A DNA stretch of 64,000 bases from Epiperipatus broadwayi (lineage: Eukaryota; Onychophora; Udeonychophora; Euonychophora; Peripatidae): NCBI GenBank assembly GCA_028023455.1, contig JAQFVV010006653.1:246001-310000 (forward strand), written 5' to 3'. Of the stretch, positions 12,867 through 25,740 are shown piece after piece; position 1 is the stretch's first letter; every line of letters begins with the position of its first letter. A model generated the notes under the pieces. That model made no database searches, was not told where the DNA came from, and was given only the letters and a program-made list of their open reading frames with translations. The position numbers and the translations under genes were made by a program.

Positions 12867-13135
12867 AATCTTTCTCCTCATTGAAAAAATTAAAAGACTG
12901 TAGTGGAGTTGGGATGGACATATTACTAGAAGATATGATAATAGTTGGACAATTGAAACTCTTAAACTGGATTCCAAGATATTTAAAAGACCCAGAAAGA
13001 GACCACATGTGAGATGGATGGATGAAATAAAAGGTGTGGTAAAGAGAAGCTAAAAGATCGGAGAAGATCGATTGAACTTGGAGAGACCTTCATCCTGCAG
13101 TGGACTGATGATGATGATGAATCTTTCTCCTCATT
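12867..13135 (+). mobile_element. 5'-truncated RTE-like LINE, 3' end
   Basis: Homologous to the 59.8 kb fragment and, inverted, to the 33.9 kb element. Translated in the + direction it shows the C-terminal tail WSWDGHI..RYDNSWTIETL followed by W-I-P-R-like and KRPRKRPHVRWMDEI residues, then decays. It ends in a tgatgatgatgatga microsatellite, typical of RTE 3' ends. The flanking duplication is aatctttctcctcatt, 16 bp, at 12867-12882 and 13120-13135. Nothing enzymatic remains. Confidence 0.85.
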
Positions 13136-14399
13136 TCTTTTCTAGTATCATCCAATGATTTAATATTATTCACAATTTCCAGATTTTTGATAGGTAAATA
13201 TTAGCTATAAAGAAAATTTAAACTTGGAATTAATCATTTCTAATATTTGTAGGGTTAAATATCTAGGCCATATGAGCTTTTTAAACTTATCGTATCAAGA
13301 GAAAATTGGAGATATTGTATCCATAGTATATTCAAGATATCCCATATATTGATTCTTGTCAACTTCCTTTACATTCTCTTTTGAAAAAGGATAACTTTTA
13401 ATTCTAATAATATGAATGTCTAGAGTGATTAGACTTGGTTTGAGCAAGCTATAGAGAAAATTGTCTAATATTAATAAATCAGCAGGTAATGGTGAATCAT
13501 TTTTTTGCCAAATAAAAGATAAATTATGTATAATCTCTCATTATTCACCTTTCTGGAAGGAATATTTCTTCTTGTTTGGTATTGTAAAATAAATGTTTAT
13601 TGTTTGCATCAATCATTTTAAAAATTAACAACCTGCTTGATTCTCTTTTCTTATTATTAAAAGGTATTATGAACATCTAGACTTTCTATAAATGCAGATG
13701 TAGAAAGATCTGGAAGAGGCAGATAGGATTATTTTGCATTGGGAAGTTTATAAATATTGCATGGACATAAACTATCTATACAAATAATATCACCACTATT
13801 GTTTTGACTACATTAAATAGTTTTTTTTTAATTATTAAAACTACTGAAAGAAAATTATAAATACTATGATGATAAATATGTGATGGCAATTGCATAATGG
13901 AGATATTAACATTTATATCCTATATAATATGAATCTCATGTAACAAATGCCATGAGAATAAAACAATAACACATGTAATATTTATCAACATTTTCATACC
14001 TTAACTTGTGAACCTACTTATATTTTTTTCATTCATTATGTAGTCTATGGATTACTGAAGATATAAAATCCCTAACCAGTCCTACTAAATTAACAGTACT
14101 TTTTTCACGATCTTATATATAGATGACAAAAAACTCTACCTTGACTGAAAAATCATACGAAGAATCTCTTCTTATTCTTGTTATAAATAATATATTGAAT
14201 CCGAGTATAACTTGATATGCAAAATTTTAAAAAGACTAAAAAATATCACAAAAATTCTATTGGTAATATAGAATTTAGTTCTTTTCTGGGACTTATTATA
14301 TTTATTTACACAAAAACATTTTACACTTCAAAAGAAATGTTCTATACCATTAATACTCATCTTGATACTATAACAGTATATTTTAACGTTTAAATCAAT
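13136..14399. other. AT-rich, no gene seen
   Basis: No recognised coding or repeat signature. Confidence 0.4.
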
Positions 14400-17260
14400 A
14401 ATCATAGCTATAAACTCTAAAAAAAAATTATTGGCTAATCAAATCAAACAAATATGGATATTTATTACTGTTGTTGTGGTAAATAAGACGTGATATACAG
14501 ATTCTTCTCTTATTCTACTATCTATCAGAGTAGATTATTAAAATTATCCAAGATGTCTTCCATACAGATTTTATCAATTACAACGTCCTAAAAATATCTG
14601 TCTCATTTTTTAAAAAAACAAAACAAAATACTGTTAATATTCAATGCAAAATAAACACCCCCCCCCACACACACAAAACCGATTTTAAAAGAAAAAATAC
14701 ACTTGATAAAAAGATAATACTGTATATTAAATATTATAAAAGAAGATAGCTAGATGATTAATATTATACCTAATAAAAATAGTAACTTTTAACACTATGT
14801 TTAAACATGTGTGTGCGTACACGATTTTAAAAATTCGTCAATTTAAAAAGGTAGTCGTAAAATTCTTAAATTGATTTATTCTTAGTATTAGATGAATGGG
14901 TTTATTATTAATTAAAAATAAAAACAATAATAATTTGATTTAATATTTATTATTATAAGTCATTTTTATTTGTGAAATAAATCAGTGTATATTTTATTTT
15001 TATTGTTAATTGATTGAATATCTCGTCTGCAAATTTGTTGCTTAAAACTTTTGAAACTCTTAAAAAAACGTCTCCATAGCAACGAGAATAGAATATTCCT
15101 GTACAAATCCAAAAAATGAACTACTGTTGGTACAAAAAGTATGAAATCACTAATCACGTGACAGGAATTTATAACTACGACCACCTGTCAAGATTTGTTT
15201 AGTCTTATTTAATTTCAGTGTGTTGAAGGAGCATGTCAGATTTAAACCTGGAATTACTCATTTTGTTATCCTTCACAAATAGCATGTCTGAGTAGAAACT
15301 GTCTTACATTTGTTTTTAAGAAAAATGTTTTCCTCTGCATTATCCTGAATGAATAAATTAAATTATTAACCGCATTTGTCATTCAGTAATGCATTTAAAA
15401 GAGTGAAATTTAAATATTTTGATTCATCTGTGAATTTTTAAAATTGCTTATGGAATGCTGTAGCTTGTGATAACACTGTAACAATTATTCATCTCTTCTC
15501 TGACGATTAAAATCATTTATTTGAAATTGTACTGGATACATCAACCTAAAGTTTCTAATGAATAGTTATATAATTCTTAAAAATTTATGGATCCACATAG
15601 ACTTATTTTTTTTATTTTTATATTTGTGAAAAATCATCTAAAACAGTAGATAAGTCTTATAAACAAATTGGAATCAATGGATTAATGAATCACTTGGTCT
15701 CTAAACTTTATAAAACTGACTTGAAGCAATGGATCAATAAATTTCTGCATATTATATTGATGGAAAGCTAAAACTTTGGATATTCATGTAAAAGTAATTT
15801 AACCAATGGATTAATATTTGTGTAATACTTCAATGTTCACAGGAATCCAAAAGATAATGGATTTATATTCATTGATATTATACCTTTATAATACACCTAG
15901 AGACATTATAATGTATGAGAGTGACTTCTTTAAATGGATTAATTGCTATGTCAGTATATGCAGGTATACAGATAAATAATTGTTGATTTGTTAAATACTT
16001 TGGAGACAATATTAATAAATTTCTGCAATAAAATCTTTGCATCTACAATTAATTATGCTCTTATCTAGATTAAGTGTGTTGAATGCATCTTTGTGGAATT
16101 TATCACTTTATAGAAATGTCAAATAATATTTTGATGTGACTGGAATAATTAAAAATGTGCCTCGATAAATTTTCTCCAATGTTTGTTTTATGACTGTAGA
16201 TTATAAATTTTATATATTTCATATACTTAGTTCATTTATTTAATGATTTTTAATATTTTAAAATCATCATTATTATTATGGTTTAATAGAAGTTCTCCAG
16301 GAAGAAAATATCATAAGGAAGCACATAATACATTATATTTATAAGGAAATTGGATGTTTGTGTTTATAAATCTATTATGTATTGGAGATCAATTGTATTA
16401 AACTCTAAGCTAATGTAAAGATGTTACAGCTCCATAATGGTTAATCTCTCATGTTTTATTGATCCTTTAAATCAACCTCAGGCTTTTCTATAATAAAAGG
16501 TATCTAAAATAAACAGTTAAATAGTTGTTTGTAAGATTACTCTTCTTATTTTGCCCAAGAGGTAAGTTAAAGGTATATTCAATTATCTTCATGGCATCGC
16601 TAATCACAACTATTATTGTTTAGTTGAGTTTGACTCCTAACAATATTGTGTTAAAGTTTTAGTTCTAATATAAACTTAAAAACCATTAGCTCCTGTGATG
16701 ATCAGGTCTCATTATAGTTATATATTTTAAGAATAATGATATGTGTTGGGTAGCTGCTTTACTCATTCATGAGAGGGTTAAGCAACAAATGTGTTATCTG
16801 TAAGAGATTGTTATTATTACAATTATTTGCCTTCTATCTGTAGTTAATGCTTAGGTTTTGAATGAACACTATACAACCTTCTCCAATGGTGTGTTTTGTA
16901 ATCACATCACATTTGTGATTACATATAGGTATTTATATCCAAATAGAAAGTATTTATTAAGTATAACAGTGCAATATGATTGATAATCTTTTCAGAGAAC
17001 TTATTGTTATGATGATTACATTTAATAATGCACTAATGCATTGAAGGTGAAACTATTCCATATAACAATTTATTTAGGCTGAGCACTTTCAGAGTTTCGT
17101 TATTCCATAATCATAGCCTTGTAGATTGTCAACGTTATTTTATGAACAACTACTTTTTTATATTATCCATTTTCTGGAAATGGTGAAGCAAATGTCTTTC
17201 CTGTTTATAGAGTTGGTGTCACTGGTAATAAAACAAGTTTCTTTGATTTTTCTCTTGATG
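14400..17260 (-). mobile_element. Penelope-associated 3' sequence, copy 1
   Basis: This block is colinear with 49000-51730: both contain atccaagat plus attttatcaatta, then a tttaaacctgga/tttaaacctaaa block, then a long stretch with recurring ggatta motifs, and finally tacaaccttctccaat. On the minus strand it lies directly downstream of the GIY-YIG remnant at 17261-17575, so it is probably that element's 3' region. It has no reading frame of its own. That it belongs to the same element is my inference from the shared order and orientation. Confidence 0.5.
15660..15990. repeat. Degenerate periodic ggatta repeats
   Basis: The hexamer ggatta or a one-base variant recurs within longer, poorly conserved units at about 15676, 15727, 15776, 15802, 15857 and 15934, usually preceded by caat or aat. 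The related block at 50150-50560 has the same motif at similar spacing. It looks like an old minisatellite carried by the element. Confidence 0.45.
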
Positions 17261-17575
17261 TCATTCCTCTCTGTACACAGTATATGTTTTGGCGGACTCA
17301 AACCTATGGTTAAGCTCTTGCTGATGGTCAGCAAAAATGGAACTCCCTTCTTTTTTGGTTATTGCTCGTGTGTATGAATATCTGTGTTGAACCAATCTAT
17401 TATCAATTGTGGCACAAGTCTCACTGTAGTAAACAGTACCACACCCCGTCTGACAGCACGTAATTCTATACACTACCTGGGAGGTTGCTTCAATGTTTCT
17501 TTTATCCTTAGTATTATTAATGAGCCTATTGATGTTTGGTGGGGTTCTAAATCCCACTTTGAAATACTTTTATAA
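17261..17575 (-). pseudogene. Penelope-like element, GIY-YIG endonuclease remnant
   Basis: A minus-strand frame of about 100 codons is open over the domain that Penelope-like elements carry C-terminal to their reverse transcriptase. The entry segment reads GFRTPPNINRLINNTKDK. Next comes VYRITCCQTGCGTVYYSET, which matches the family pattern of V-Y-x-I-x-C, a second Cys, then a YIGET-like block. Downstream are NRLVQHR (family R-x-x-E/Q-H-R) and the H-x-x-E-x-x-H pattern in ADHQQELNHRFE. The usual YIG is YYS here, so the active site is altered. Frame-breaking changes follow below 17261. The reverse transcriptase expected above 17575 is absent, so the copy is 5'-truncated and dead. Confidence 0.75.
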
Positions 17576-18710
17576 ATAATTCTATAATTAATAAATTACT
17601 TATTATAATTTTGTTTTATTAAATGATTGTTTATTGTTAATTGAAAATTATTATCATCATCTACATGTCTTATAAATGAATATGGCCACAGTTGCACTTT
17701 ATGTTAAGAAGTAATATTTTTTCTATTCAATTTACACACACCATTTCCCTTTTAATATTGAATTTACTAATATGAGTAGATACAATAAAATCCCTTTGTT
17801 ATCTTAATCATATCAATAATAGATCAGTTTAAAATTATTGAGATGAATATTTTTTTCAGAATAGTAATTGTTATATTTTCTTAAGAACCCTGAGATAAGT
17901 GGTTGATCTAAACTAATGTAACCTGAGAATGAGAAATAACTTACTAGCCTTATTAAATAAAAAAAACATGAAGTTTGATTAGAAAAGTTATTTATCCATT
18001 ATATACACAGTTGTATATTTTATGTAAAGTTATAAGAATATTCTGAGATTATATTATTAATGTTTATGTGAATATCCTGAGATATTACTGACATTACTAT
18101 AATTAGAATCACACATAGCGATACAAATGATATGTTATTTGTTTACTATTAGTAGTAATATGGATAGAGCAAATAATTTTCACTAGTCCTCTTTATCTTT
18201 TGAGTGAAAGTGTACTCTCTCAACTGCACTCACTTGACTCTCAACCTCACTCTTTCTACCCTCCACATGCACTGACAGTTCTCTTGATTATATGGTTATA
18301 TATAGTATATTAACATATAACTGATATTTATATAAAATAATACACTGCATATATATATTTCTGTAGACAGTATATAAGAACATATTCCTTAAGCATGTGT
18401 AGAATATAAATTATGACAATAAAACTACAGTTTTTTTTAAGCTAGGTTTTTGATACAGCATATGTTTGCTTTCATAAAGATACTTTGTGTTAAAAAAATG
18501 AAGTTTTATTTACCATATTTGTATTGTCTACACACTCTTGTGAAATACATATATATACTTTTTAAATGTTTATTATTTCTTCACTAGCTCAAATTGTTCT
18601 GAGATAATTGGGCATCAATGCATTGGTTATAATATGAAGGAATTGTCATCATTGATAAGGGGTCATATTTTTATGGGTACTGAGTTTATAAATTAGTCAT
18701 CTTACTTTTT
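17576..18710. other. AT-rich, no gene seen
   Basis: No reverse transcriptase remnant continues here on the minus strand. Contains a short CT-rich stretch near 18190-18290. Confidence 0.4.
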
Positions 18711-18830
18711 ACAATAAAAGGCTTTTTTTTTTCATATGTCAAATGTGTTGACCTGGAAGCAAACCCGGGCCAGCTGCTTGGAAGGCAGCTATGCTAACCA
18801 CTAGGCCATCAACGCTTGACAATAAAAGGC
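18711..18830 (-). repeat. tRNA-Gly-derived SINE (family S1)
   Basis: On the minus strand it reads gtcaagcgttgatggcctag, tggttagcatagctgcc (A box), a cttccaa loop in a perfect gctgc/gcagc stem, ggcccgggtttgcttcc (B box) and acacatttgacatatg, ending in an A-run. This closely follows a tRNA-Gly(UCC) body. The flanks carry acaataaaaggc at 18711-18722 and 18819-18830, showing retroposition. Confidence 0.85.
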
Positions 18831-20811
18831 ATTTTTGTCTTTTAAAAAGCTTATATCAAACAGTATCAATACAATTATATATAGACAGATATTCATGTTG
18901 CGCAGTTGAACAATTCAGTTATAGTTGAATTCAATTTTGAAAATTTAGAAATCACTAAAAATGAATACGAAATTGTCTAATTTTATATATATATAAATAA
19001 AGCTGTTAGTTATTATAGTGGCAAGAAAAGAAAAGAAAAATAAATTGAGTGAGACAGTTTTGTTCTAAATGATGTCTTCAGGCATTATAAAAATTGCCAC
19101 AAATTTTAAATAAATAAAAGCAATTTTTTACTGTAGCAATTAAATTTGAACTTTCCCATAAATAAAAAACAACTAAAGAATTACAAACATTGAAAATAGA
19201 TTCTGTGTGATTGCAAGTAATATAATGAGTAAGCGGAAAAAAAATTATTGAGAATGTGAATGATTTGAGGTGATAAGTCAAATATGTTCTAGCACAGGAA
19301 GTATATAGAGTTGATCTATCAGTTCAGAAGCTTTAGTTTTCAAGTAGGCACCTCTACCACTACTCTAAACTAAACAAGACCATTGCTGAGATAGTCAAGT
19401 GTTATTACTTGATTATAGTATTTTATTCGCTTTACACAAAGAATATAATGTCTATGTTGAAGAGCCTTTCTGAAATTCGCTTGGAAATATGGATGGAGTA
19501 AAAATCTATTACTTTAACCCCATAAAAAAAAAATCATAACTAAATAGATAAATAGGAATAAAATTTTAATTATTCGCTTGTAAAATACTTGTAAAGATTT
19601 GTAGTTAAATCTCAGTTTTGTAATATAAATATATAGAATTATCTTGCAGAGGAAAAAATATAACAAATAAAAAATAATAATAAAGCAAAGGAAAAGAGCC
19701 TTGAGTTATAAAAAATAATTAGTATAAAAAACTAAAAATAAATAAATAGAAAATTTGACTTGTTTGTGAGTAATTGTATTTTTATGATATAAAAGATAAA
19801 TGAATATAATAATGAAATATTTCATTAGTAATGATATGTGTATGAAATATTCATATTCAAAACAGAAAACCTTTTGATTCCTCTTTAAAGTTCCTAATGA
19901 TGTAAGCATGTTTGATTCCTAATGTCCTACTGTCCAATTCAAATACATACTCTAAGCATGGAATGTGAATATGGATAATAGGTGCCAGTTAGTATAATGT
20001 GTTTGCTGTCTTATTTTTGAATTGAAAACATAAAAAAAAGTATGGTCTTTCTTTGATTTAGTTTTATTAAAGGTAAGAAGAATGAACAGTTGTGAGTGTG
20101 CATGTAAATTCTAATTATCTTTTATAAGTATGACAGAAAAAAAAATTATCTGCTGAGCTCATTCTGACTTTGTAAAGTCATCATCTAAGACAAATGGCAA
20201 CTGAAAGTAGATGAAGATAAGAATGCCTTGGGTATATATTTAGGCAAATTGCATACTATAGAAGGTATCAAAAACATAATGATTTAATAAAAAATTGTAA
20301 TTAAAACAAAGTATCAGAAAAAAGAATTTAGGAAAATTAAATATCTAGAATTCTATAAAATGATTACTTTACTATACTACCTACATCAGAAAATCATTTT
20401 CAAAATAAAGATTGCATGAATTGGAAAAACTGTCTAATATTAAAAGATATTATTAGACTTTATGAAGTTAGAAGAAAAGAAAAAGGCAGTTGATTTGAAA
20501 AATGAGCATGTACTTTATTTAAACAAAAAATAGAGAGACAACACTAGCAAGAGTAAATTGGAAGATTTTAAATACAGAGCACTCAGGTTTGACCCAAACA
20601 ATTCTAATTAAAAGGAGTTTTGTATGGTTATATGGAAGAAGCTTTTGATTAAATCTATCAAACATTTAAGTATTATCTTAAGAGATTTAATGTTTTGAGT
20701 TCAAAATGATTGAAAGACAAAAGCATTGAGGCAAATTTGGTATGGAGACAGGAATAAATAAATGATATAGATGTGGAAATAGATATGAAAGTATAAAAAT
20801 GAAAATACAAC
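18831..20811. other. AT-rich, no gene seen
   Basis: Short frames occur but show no domain, splice context or coding-like composition. Confidence 0.4.
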
Positions 20812-21180
20812 AAAGTTGGGTTATAAACAAAGGCAAAACTCTCCATACAGTAGTGCCACCCTGTGCCAAACAGAGTAATCAATGGATGCCAAAAGGCTTG
20901 TGCATAAAATCCCTATCTAGTGCCTACTCATCCAATATCCCCAGACTAGTTTCTGGCTTGTGGCCATCATCAGTGAGGAGCCTTGGATCTGAGAGCACGG
21001 GGATATTGGATGAGTAGGCACTAGATATGGATTTTATGCACAAGCCTTCTGGCATCCATTGATTACTCTGTTTGGCACAGGGTGGCACTACTGTATGGAG
21101 AGTTTTGCCTTTGTTTACAACAATTATGTGCTATTATAGAGGTGATCATGTGATGTTTAGTGGTTTAAAGTTGGATTATA
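20812..21180 (-). mobile_element. HH-family retroposon, copy D, foldback form with best ribozyme
   Basis: Body 20826-21166, flanked by aaagttgggttata (20812-20825) and aaagttggattata (21167-21180). The left half runs ggcaaaactctccatacag to the ribozyme. At about 20999 it switches to the inverted complement, from ggggatattggatgagtagg to ggagagttttgcctttg, and ends with caattatgtgc and gatcatgtgatgttta. Arms of about 150 bp pair almost perfectly, so the whole element is a near-perfect hairpin with the ribozyme near the tip. Confidence 0.85.
20931..20987 (-). ncRNA. Type I hammerhead ribozyme motif (copy D, best preserved)
   Basis: On the minus strand: tccaaggctcctca, CTGATGA, helix II TGGC-cacaa-GCCA (four Watson-Crick pairs including the first position, which is mismatched in the other copies), GAAA, C-TA-G with T16.1 and C17 as the cleavage site, then tggggatattgga. 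Helix I has TGGGG/CCTCA (one G-T) plus TTGGA/TCCAA separated by an internal loop. All invariant core nucleotides of the hammerhead fold are present. Helix III is only two pairs and palindromic (actagt). Confidence 0.7.
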
Positions 21181-21489
21181 TTTGGTTAACAGAAAATATT
21201 TATTTCAAGATTACAATTGCTCTTAATAGATTTGATAAAGGAAATTATCATGATGTATATGTTATAAGATATGTGGCAATGCAAAACTATAAAGACAAAA
21301 GCTATTAACTTGATATCCCTAACTTTCATAATTACCCCAGCCAATTTAAAGTAGAATAAATGGCTCAATCTTGAATGAGATTTTCAAATGAAATGAGACA
21401 ATATACCAAAAAGAGAAGAATTTGGAAAATTTTTGAGAATATTTATTTTAAATAATTAAATATTTTTAAAAGATTACATGAAAAAGTAA

Positions 21490-21765
21490 TAATATAAGGT
21501 GGCTGCTGGAGGGTTGAATTAGATCCTAAGATCTAGGTGCAGTGCTCTCAGATCCAAAGCTCCTCACTGACAAAGGCCACAAGCCAGAAATTAGTCTGGG
21601 GATATTGGATGAGTAGGCATTAGATGGGGATTTTAAGCACAAGCCTTTTGGCATCTATTGATTATTCTGGTTGGCAATGAGTGGCACTACTGTATGGAGA
21701 GAGTTTTGCCTGTTTTAATAACAGTTATGTGCTAGCATAAGAAATAGTGATCATGTGAAGTTTTG
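21490..21765 (+). mobile_element. HH-family retroposon, copy E
   Basis: Starts near ggagggttgaattagatcc, then tctaggtgcagtgctc, a hammerhead-like segment at 21553-21609 on the + strand, tgagtaggcattaga, and ends gagttttgcctgttttaata plus the family end in inverted orientation, gcataagaaatagtgatca. The ribozyme core is CTGACAA and helix III has GAAATTAGTC, so this copy is decayed. The ribozyme strand is opposite to the terminal end motif, which suggests that the centre inverted between the family's inverted arms. Confidence 0.75.
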
Positions 21766-21775
21766 TATATAATTA

Positions 21776-22249
21776 AAATGGAAATGAAATATAAGATTAT
21801 AATATGAGTAAAAAAAAAAACATTTATAGATTCATATGCTAAAATCTATGACTTTTTTTTGCTAAACCATTATGAATAATGGATTAATAATATATTAAGA
21901 AAAAGAAAAATAATATAAAAACAATTATATAATAACAAATATTGTAGTGTTTAATATAAAACAGCTTTTTTCCTCCATGTAATATATATGATAAAATGTT
22001 TATAGACCATTATGCCTATATAGAATTTGTTTTTTGTTAGTTACAAATTTTTTTTTCTCTCTATCTCATATAATTATTATATATATACATGATGCAGAAA
22101 TCAAAAACATAATTTAATATGCACCTATCTGATAAGCTAAAAAAGATGTTTATTTATTTATTTATGGTTTATATTATTATTTATGTTTAATATAGATAGT
22201 ATATAAAAATATCTTTCTTTATAATCACATGTGCACCTAATTCTCTTTT
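21776..22249. other. AT-rich, no gene seen
   Basis: Only low-complexity AT sequence was seen. Confidence 0.4.
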
Positions 22250-24340
22250 TACACAATAGATTGGTTCTTGAAAATTATGTTTAAAAAAAAATTGTGTAAA
22301 AAAAAATACATTGTATATATGGAAAATAAGAATATTGGTTCCAGATAAACCATATAAAAAATTTTGTTAGAATGTTATATTTTTTGTATGCTATCAAATT
22401 TTATGTCACAAACATTGCACATAAATAAAAATGAATTATAGAAACATAAATTTCATTGAAAACTAAAAAAAATGTAAAGAATCAATGAACATGAAAATTA
22501 GGCAGAATTTGTAATTTTAAGTTATACTTAGCAATATTTTATTTCCTGTCGCTCTCTGACAATAAACGCATATAGTTGCACATTGTTGGAATACCATTGC
22601 TATCACTAAAATTTGCAACATCACTGCTATCATGAATAATGCTTTGATCATTGTGTTCTTCTTCCTTTGATGAAATTCTCTCAGTAAATTTCTGAATAAC
22701 ACTAGCAGTAAGGTCCTATGGTGTTAATGTTACATTTTTATAAATAAATTCACTAATTAATGGTTGAGTTTTTATAGTGACTAGGTCTTTATATAGTTCT
22801 CTATAACATGACCATTAGTGATTTCAGATCTTAATGAAACTTTGAAGCTCATACCTCATTAGTGTCATACTTGACAAAATGATTATCTAATTGGTTAGCA
22901 AGATTAAGACCTTATCTAATTAAATTACCATTTAACACTAGATCATCATCTTCATTATCACTGTCTTCTTTAGGATCAGGGGTTTTAAGAACAATCTCTA
23001 TGATTTCTTTCCCACTTAAAGGTTTATCAACTAATAATTCATGGATATCTTCAGATGACATGTCATCAAATTCTTCTCTGCCAATTAAGTGGGCCATTAT
23101 TATGTTGAAAATTTAGTCATATAATGATGACAACAGGATCTTTTCACATATTCTGGCCAAATAGTTTTTCCAACATCCATTCAAGGTTGACTTAATTCAG
23201 ATAATGTTAATCCAACATGATTCACACAATCCAGAATTAAAATTTTCTTTCCCACATCTGTGACACTTATCATTCAGTCTGTCAAAAATGTATTGAAATT
23301 TTCATTTTATATAATAATTTTTAAATATTGCAATAATTTCTTGGTTTAATGATTGAATCAAGGATATGGTATTAGGTGGCAGAAAACAAAATTGGTGTTC
23401 TGAGACCAAATGGCTGTGGGCATTGTCTAGAATCAATAGAACTTTAAATTCTAGACTTTTGGCATTCATATATTGCCTAACTTTTGGAATAAAACATTTG
23501 TTGAACCATTCTGCAAAAACCCAAGTCTCTTTTTATTTATGATCCAAGAACTGGAAATTTATTCAAATCACCATTCATTGAATGTGATATTTGAATATGA
23601 TCTGTGGGTTCAATAAACAAGCAGAGACTTCACTATGTGATCTCTTGAAGCATTGGAGCACAATACCAAAATGATGCGATCTTTTGCTACTTTGAAACCG
23701 CCAGCAGTTTTGTGTGCTATTGCTGTGTAGGTTCTCCTTTGCATTCTCTTCCAAAAAAGATCTCTTTCATCAATATTCCAAACTTGATCGGGAGTGTATT
23801 CTCCACCTTTGATTATTTTAGCCAATTTTTTGGGAAATTCTTCAGCAGCTGTTTCATCTGTGGATGCAGTTTTACCTTTTATCTTAATGTTGTGAAGTGC
23901 ATGTCTTTAAAGAAACTTTGTCATTTATCCTGTCCTTGCAGAAAGTTTACATTCCTTGTTTAACTCAGATGAAGTTCCTGACTTGATTTCTTTAATTTGT
24001 TTGTAAGTTTTTAGTGCTATCTATTGGTCTTCTTTTTTCTGACTTTTTCTCTATCCACATTACTAAGGCTTTTTTTATTTTCTTCTTAATATCTTATATA
24101 AAATGATGACTTAGCACTCAATTTTATTCTAGAACATATTGATTTTTTAATAGCCGTTTCATTACCTATAATAGTTTATATAGTAGCTTCACATAAATGA
24201 AAATGCTTTCCTATAGATATTGCTCCTTCTCTGGTTGCAAGACAATCTAAAATTTGAATTTTAGTATTCAAAGAAGTCACTTTTCTAGTCCTTTTTTGTA
24301 GATTATTTGACATTAAATGAGGCTACAAAAAAATATTTCA
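22250..24340 (-). pseudogene. Decayed Tigger/pogo-type DDE transposase
   Basis: Minus-strand translation, pieced over several frames, follows a Tigger transposase from its N-terminal helix-turn-helix to its tail. Near 24300-24180 is KIQILDCLATREGAISIGKH followed by a T-I-x-T-I-I-like recognition helix. Near 23825-23610 is the DDE_1 landmark YTPDQVWNIDERDLFWKRMQ (family NIDETGLFWKRM, with the catalytic Asp retained and Thr changed), then SRDHIVKSLLVY. A Glu/Asp-rich tail with SSEDIHELL lies at 23097-22912. Stops and frameshifts are frequent, so no enzyme can be made. Near 22260 the element end shows an 'attggttcttg' block like Tigger subterminal sequence. Exact terminal repeats were not resolved. 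Confidence 0.85.
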
Positions 24341-24631
24341 GATTTAATTAACAAAACATAAATTCAAAAATATGTATCCAATGTATAACTTATCATCTAT
24401 TGATTTTTACCAAAATTAATAAATTAAGTTTAAACATAATTAAATTTTTTTAACACCATTGCAACAAGGAACACCTTTTTTTTTCGAATCTAATGTTAAA
24501 ATGCAAACAAAGCATCAATATCAGAAAGATACTTTGTCTTTCAAAACAAAACATCAAAAATGTTACAAAGCAGACAAACAAATTTCCCCATTTGCAAGAA
24601 TATTGCCAAAAGGGGGATTTTTTGTTTTTAA

Positions 24632-24746
24632 AATAACAGGAAATAGTCAGGCGTTGGTGGCCTAGTAGTTAGCATAGCGCCTTCCAAGCAGCTGGTCCGG
24701 GTTCGATATTTGACATATGGAAAAAGAATAATAATAACAGGAAATA
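24632..24746 (+). repeat. tRNA-Gly-derived SINE (family S1), truncated 3' part
   Basis: It reads gtcaggcgttggtggcctag, tagttagcatagcgcc, ttccaagcagctgg and tccgggttcgat, then jumps directly to atttgacatatgg and an A-rich tail. The acceptor 3' half is deleted. Flanked by aataacaggaaata at 24632-24645 and 24733-24746. Confidence 0.85.
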
Positions 24747-25740
24747 AAGAGATAAAACATTTTTTAAGACTTAGATGATAATAACAGAAATAGATTTTTA
24801 AAAAAAAAACAAAATTGGCCAAAAAAATTCATGTAAAAAGAGAATTAGGAGTATATGAAAAACAAAGTGTGTATCTATTTTCATGTAATAGTTATAGAAA
24901 TGTTTAGCAGTTCTGTTGCTCAGAAACTATTAATTACTATTGATAACAGTCTTATGGCTAAATTACTTTGTGCTTGTGCACAAAAATAGCTTTTTTGTCT
25001 TGAATTTAATTAGAAATGAAATAATGTTTCCAAAGAAGCCCTTTTATTTCTAACCTCTTGCTATATGAATTTACTTTTGTTTTTATTTAAATTCAAGTTT
25101 TAAAGGCTATTATTGGATACTGGAACAAAGTAATGTACTCTTTAAAATGTCTATAATAATTGGAAGTTTTCTAGAAACACGAGTGCTAAACATATCTGTA
25201 GCTATTATGTGGAAACAATCTCACATAATCCATAAAAATATTTAATTTTAATATATATACACACATCATATATAAATGAAATTTCCTAATTATAATGTGC
25301 AGACATGTATACATATATTCCCACATATATAAACTATATTAATTTATTTATAAGCATGTTTAATTTGTAATTATATAAATAGTGAAAGATTAGATTCCAT
25401 TAGTTTAATAAAAAACAAAATGCTTAGAATTATTAATAAAATAAAGAAATTAGTTAATTTAAATGAAAAGAAATCATTATATCCTTTTTATGAAAATCCA
25501 TATAATTTTAGTAAGATTAAATTTCATAAAGAAAATGATCCAATAAGATTACTATTTCATTTTAGCAATTTTAATCAATAATAATCCTATAAGTATTTAA
25601 ATAAATGGATAACAATATTATAAGATATGGGATATTTGTGTAAAACAATGTAGTATGTATTATAATAATTTAAATAATATAAAATTAAGTAGAAATCAAG
25701 GTATAAAAACAATAAATGTGGAATAATATATATATAATTT
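24747..25740. other. AT-rich, no gene seen
   Basis: No recognised features. Confidence 0.4.

Noticed and set aside
15660-16000. Telomere-like repeats (ggatta)
   Set aside because: The animal telomere repeat is ttaggg; ggatta is neither that nor its complement, and the spacing is irregular.
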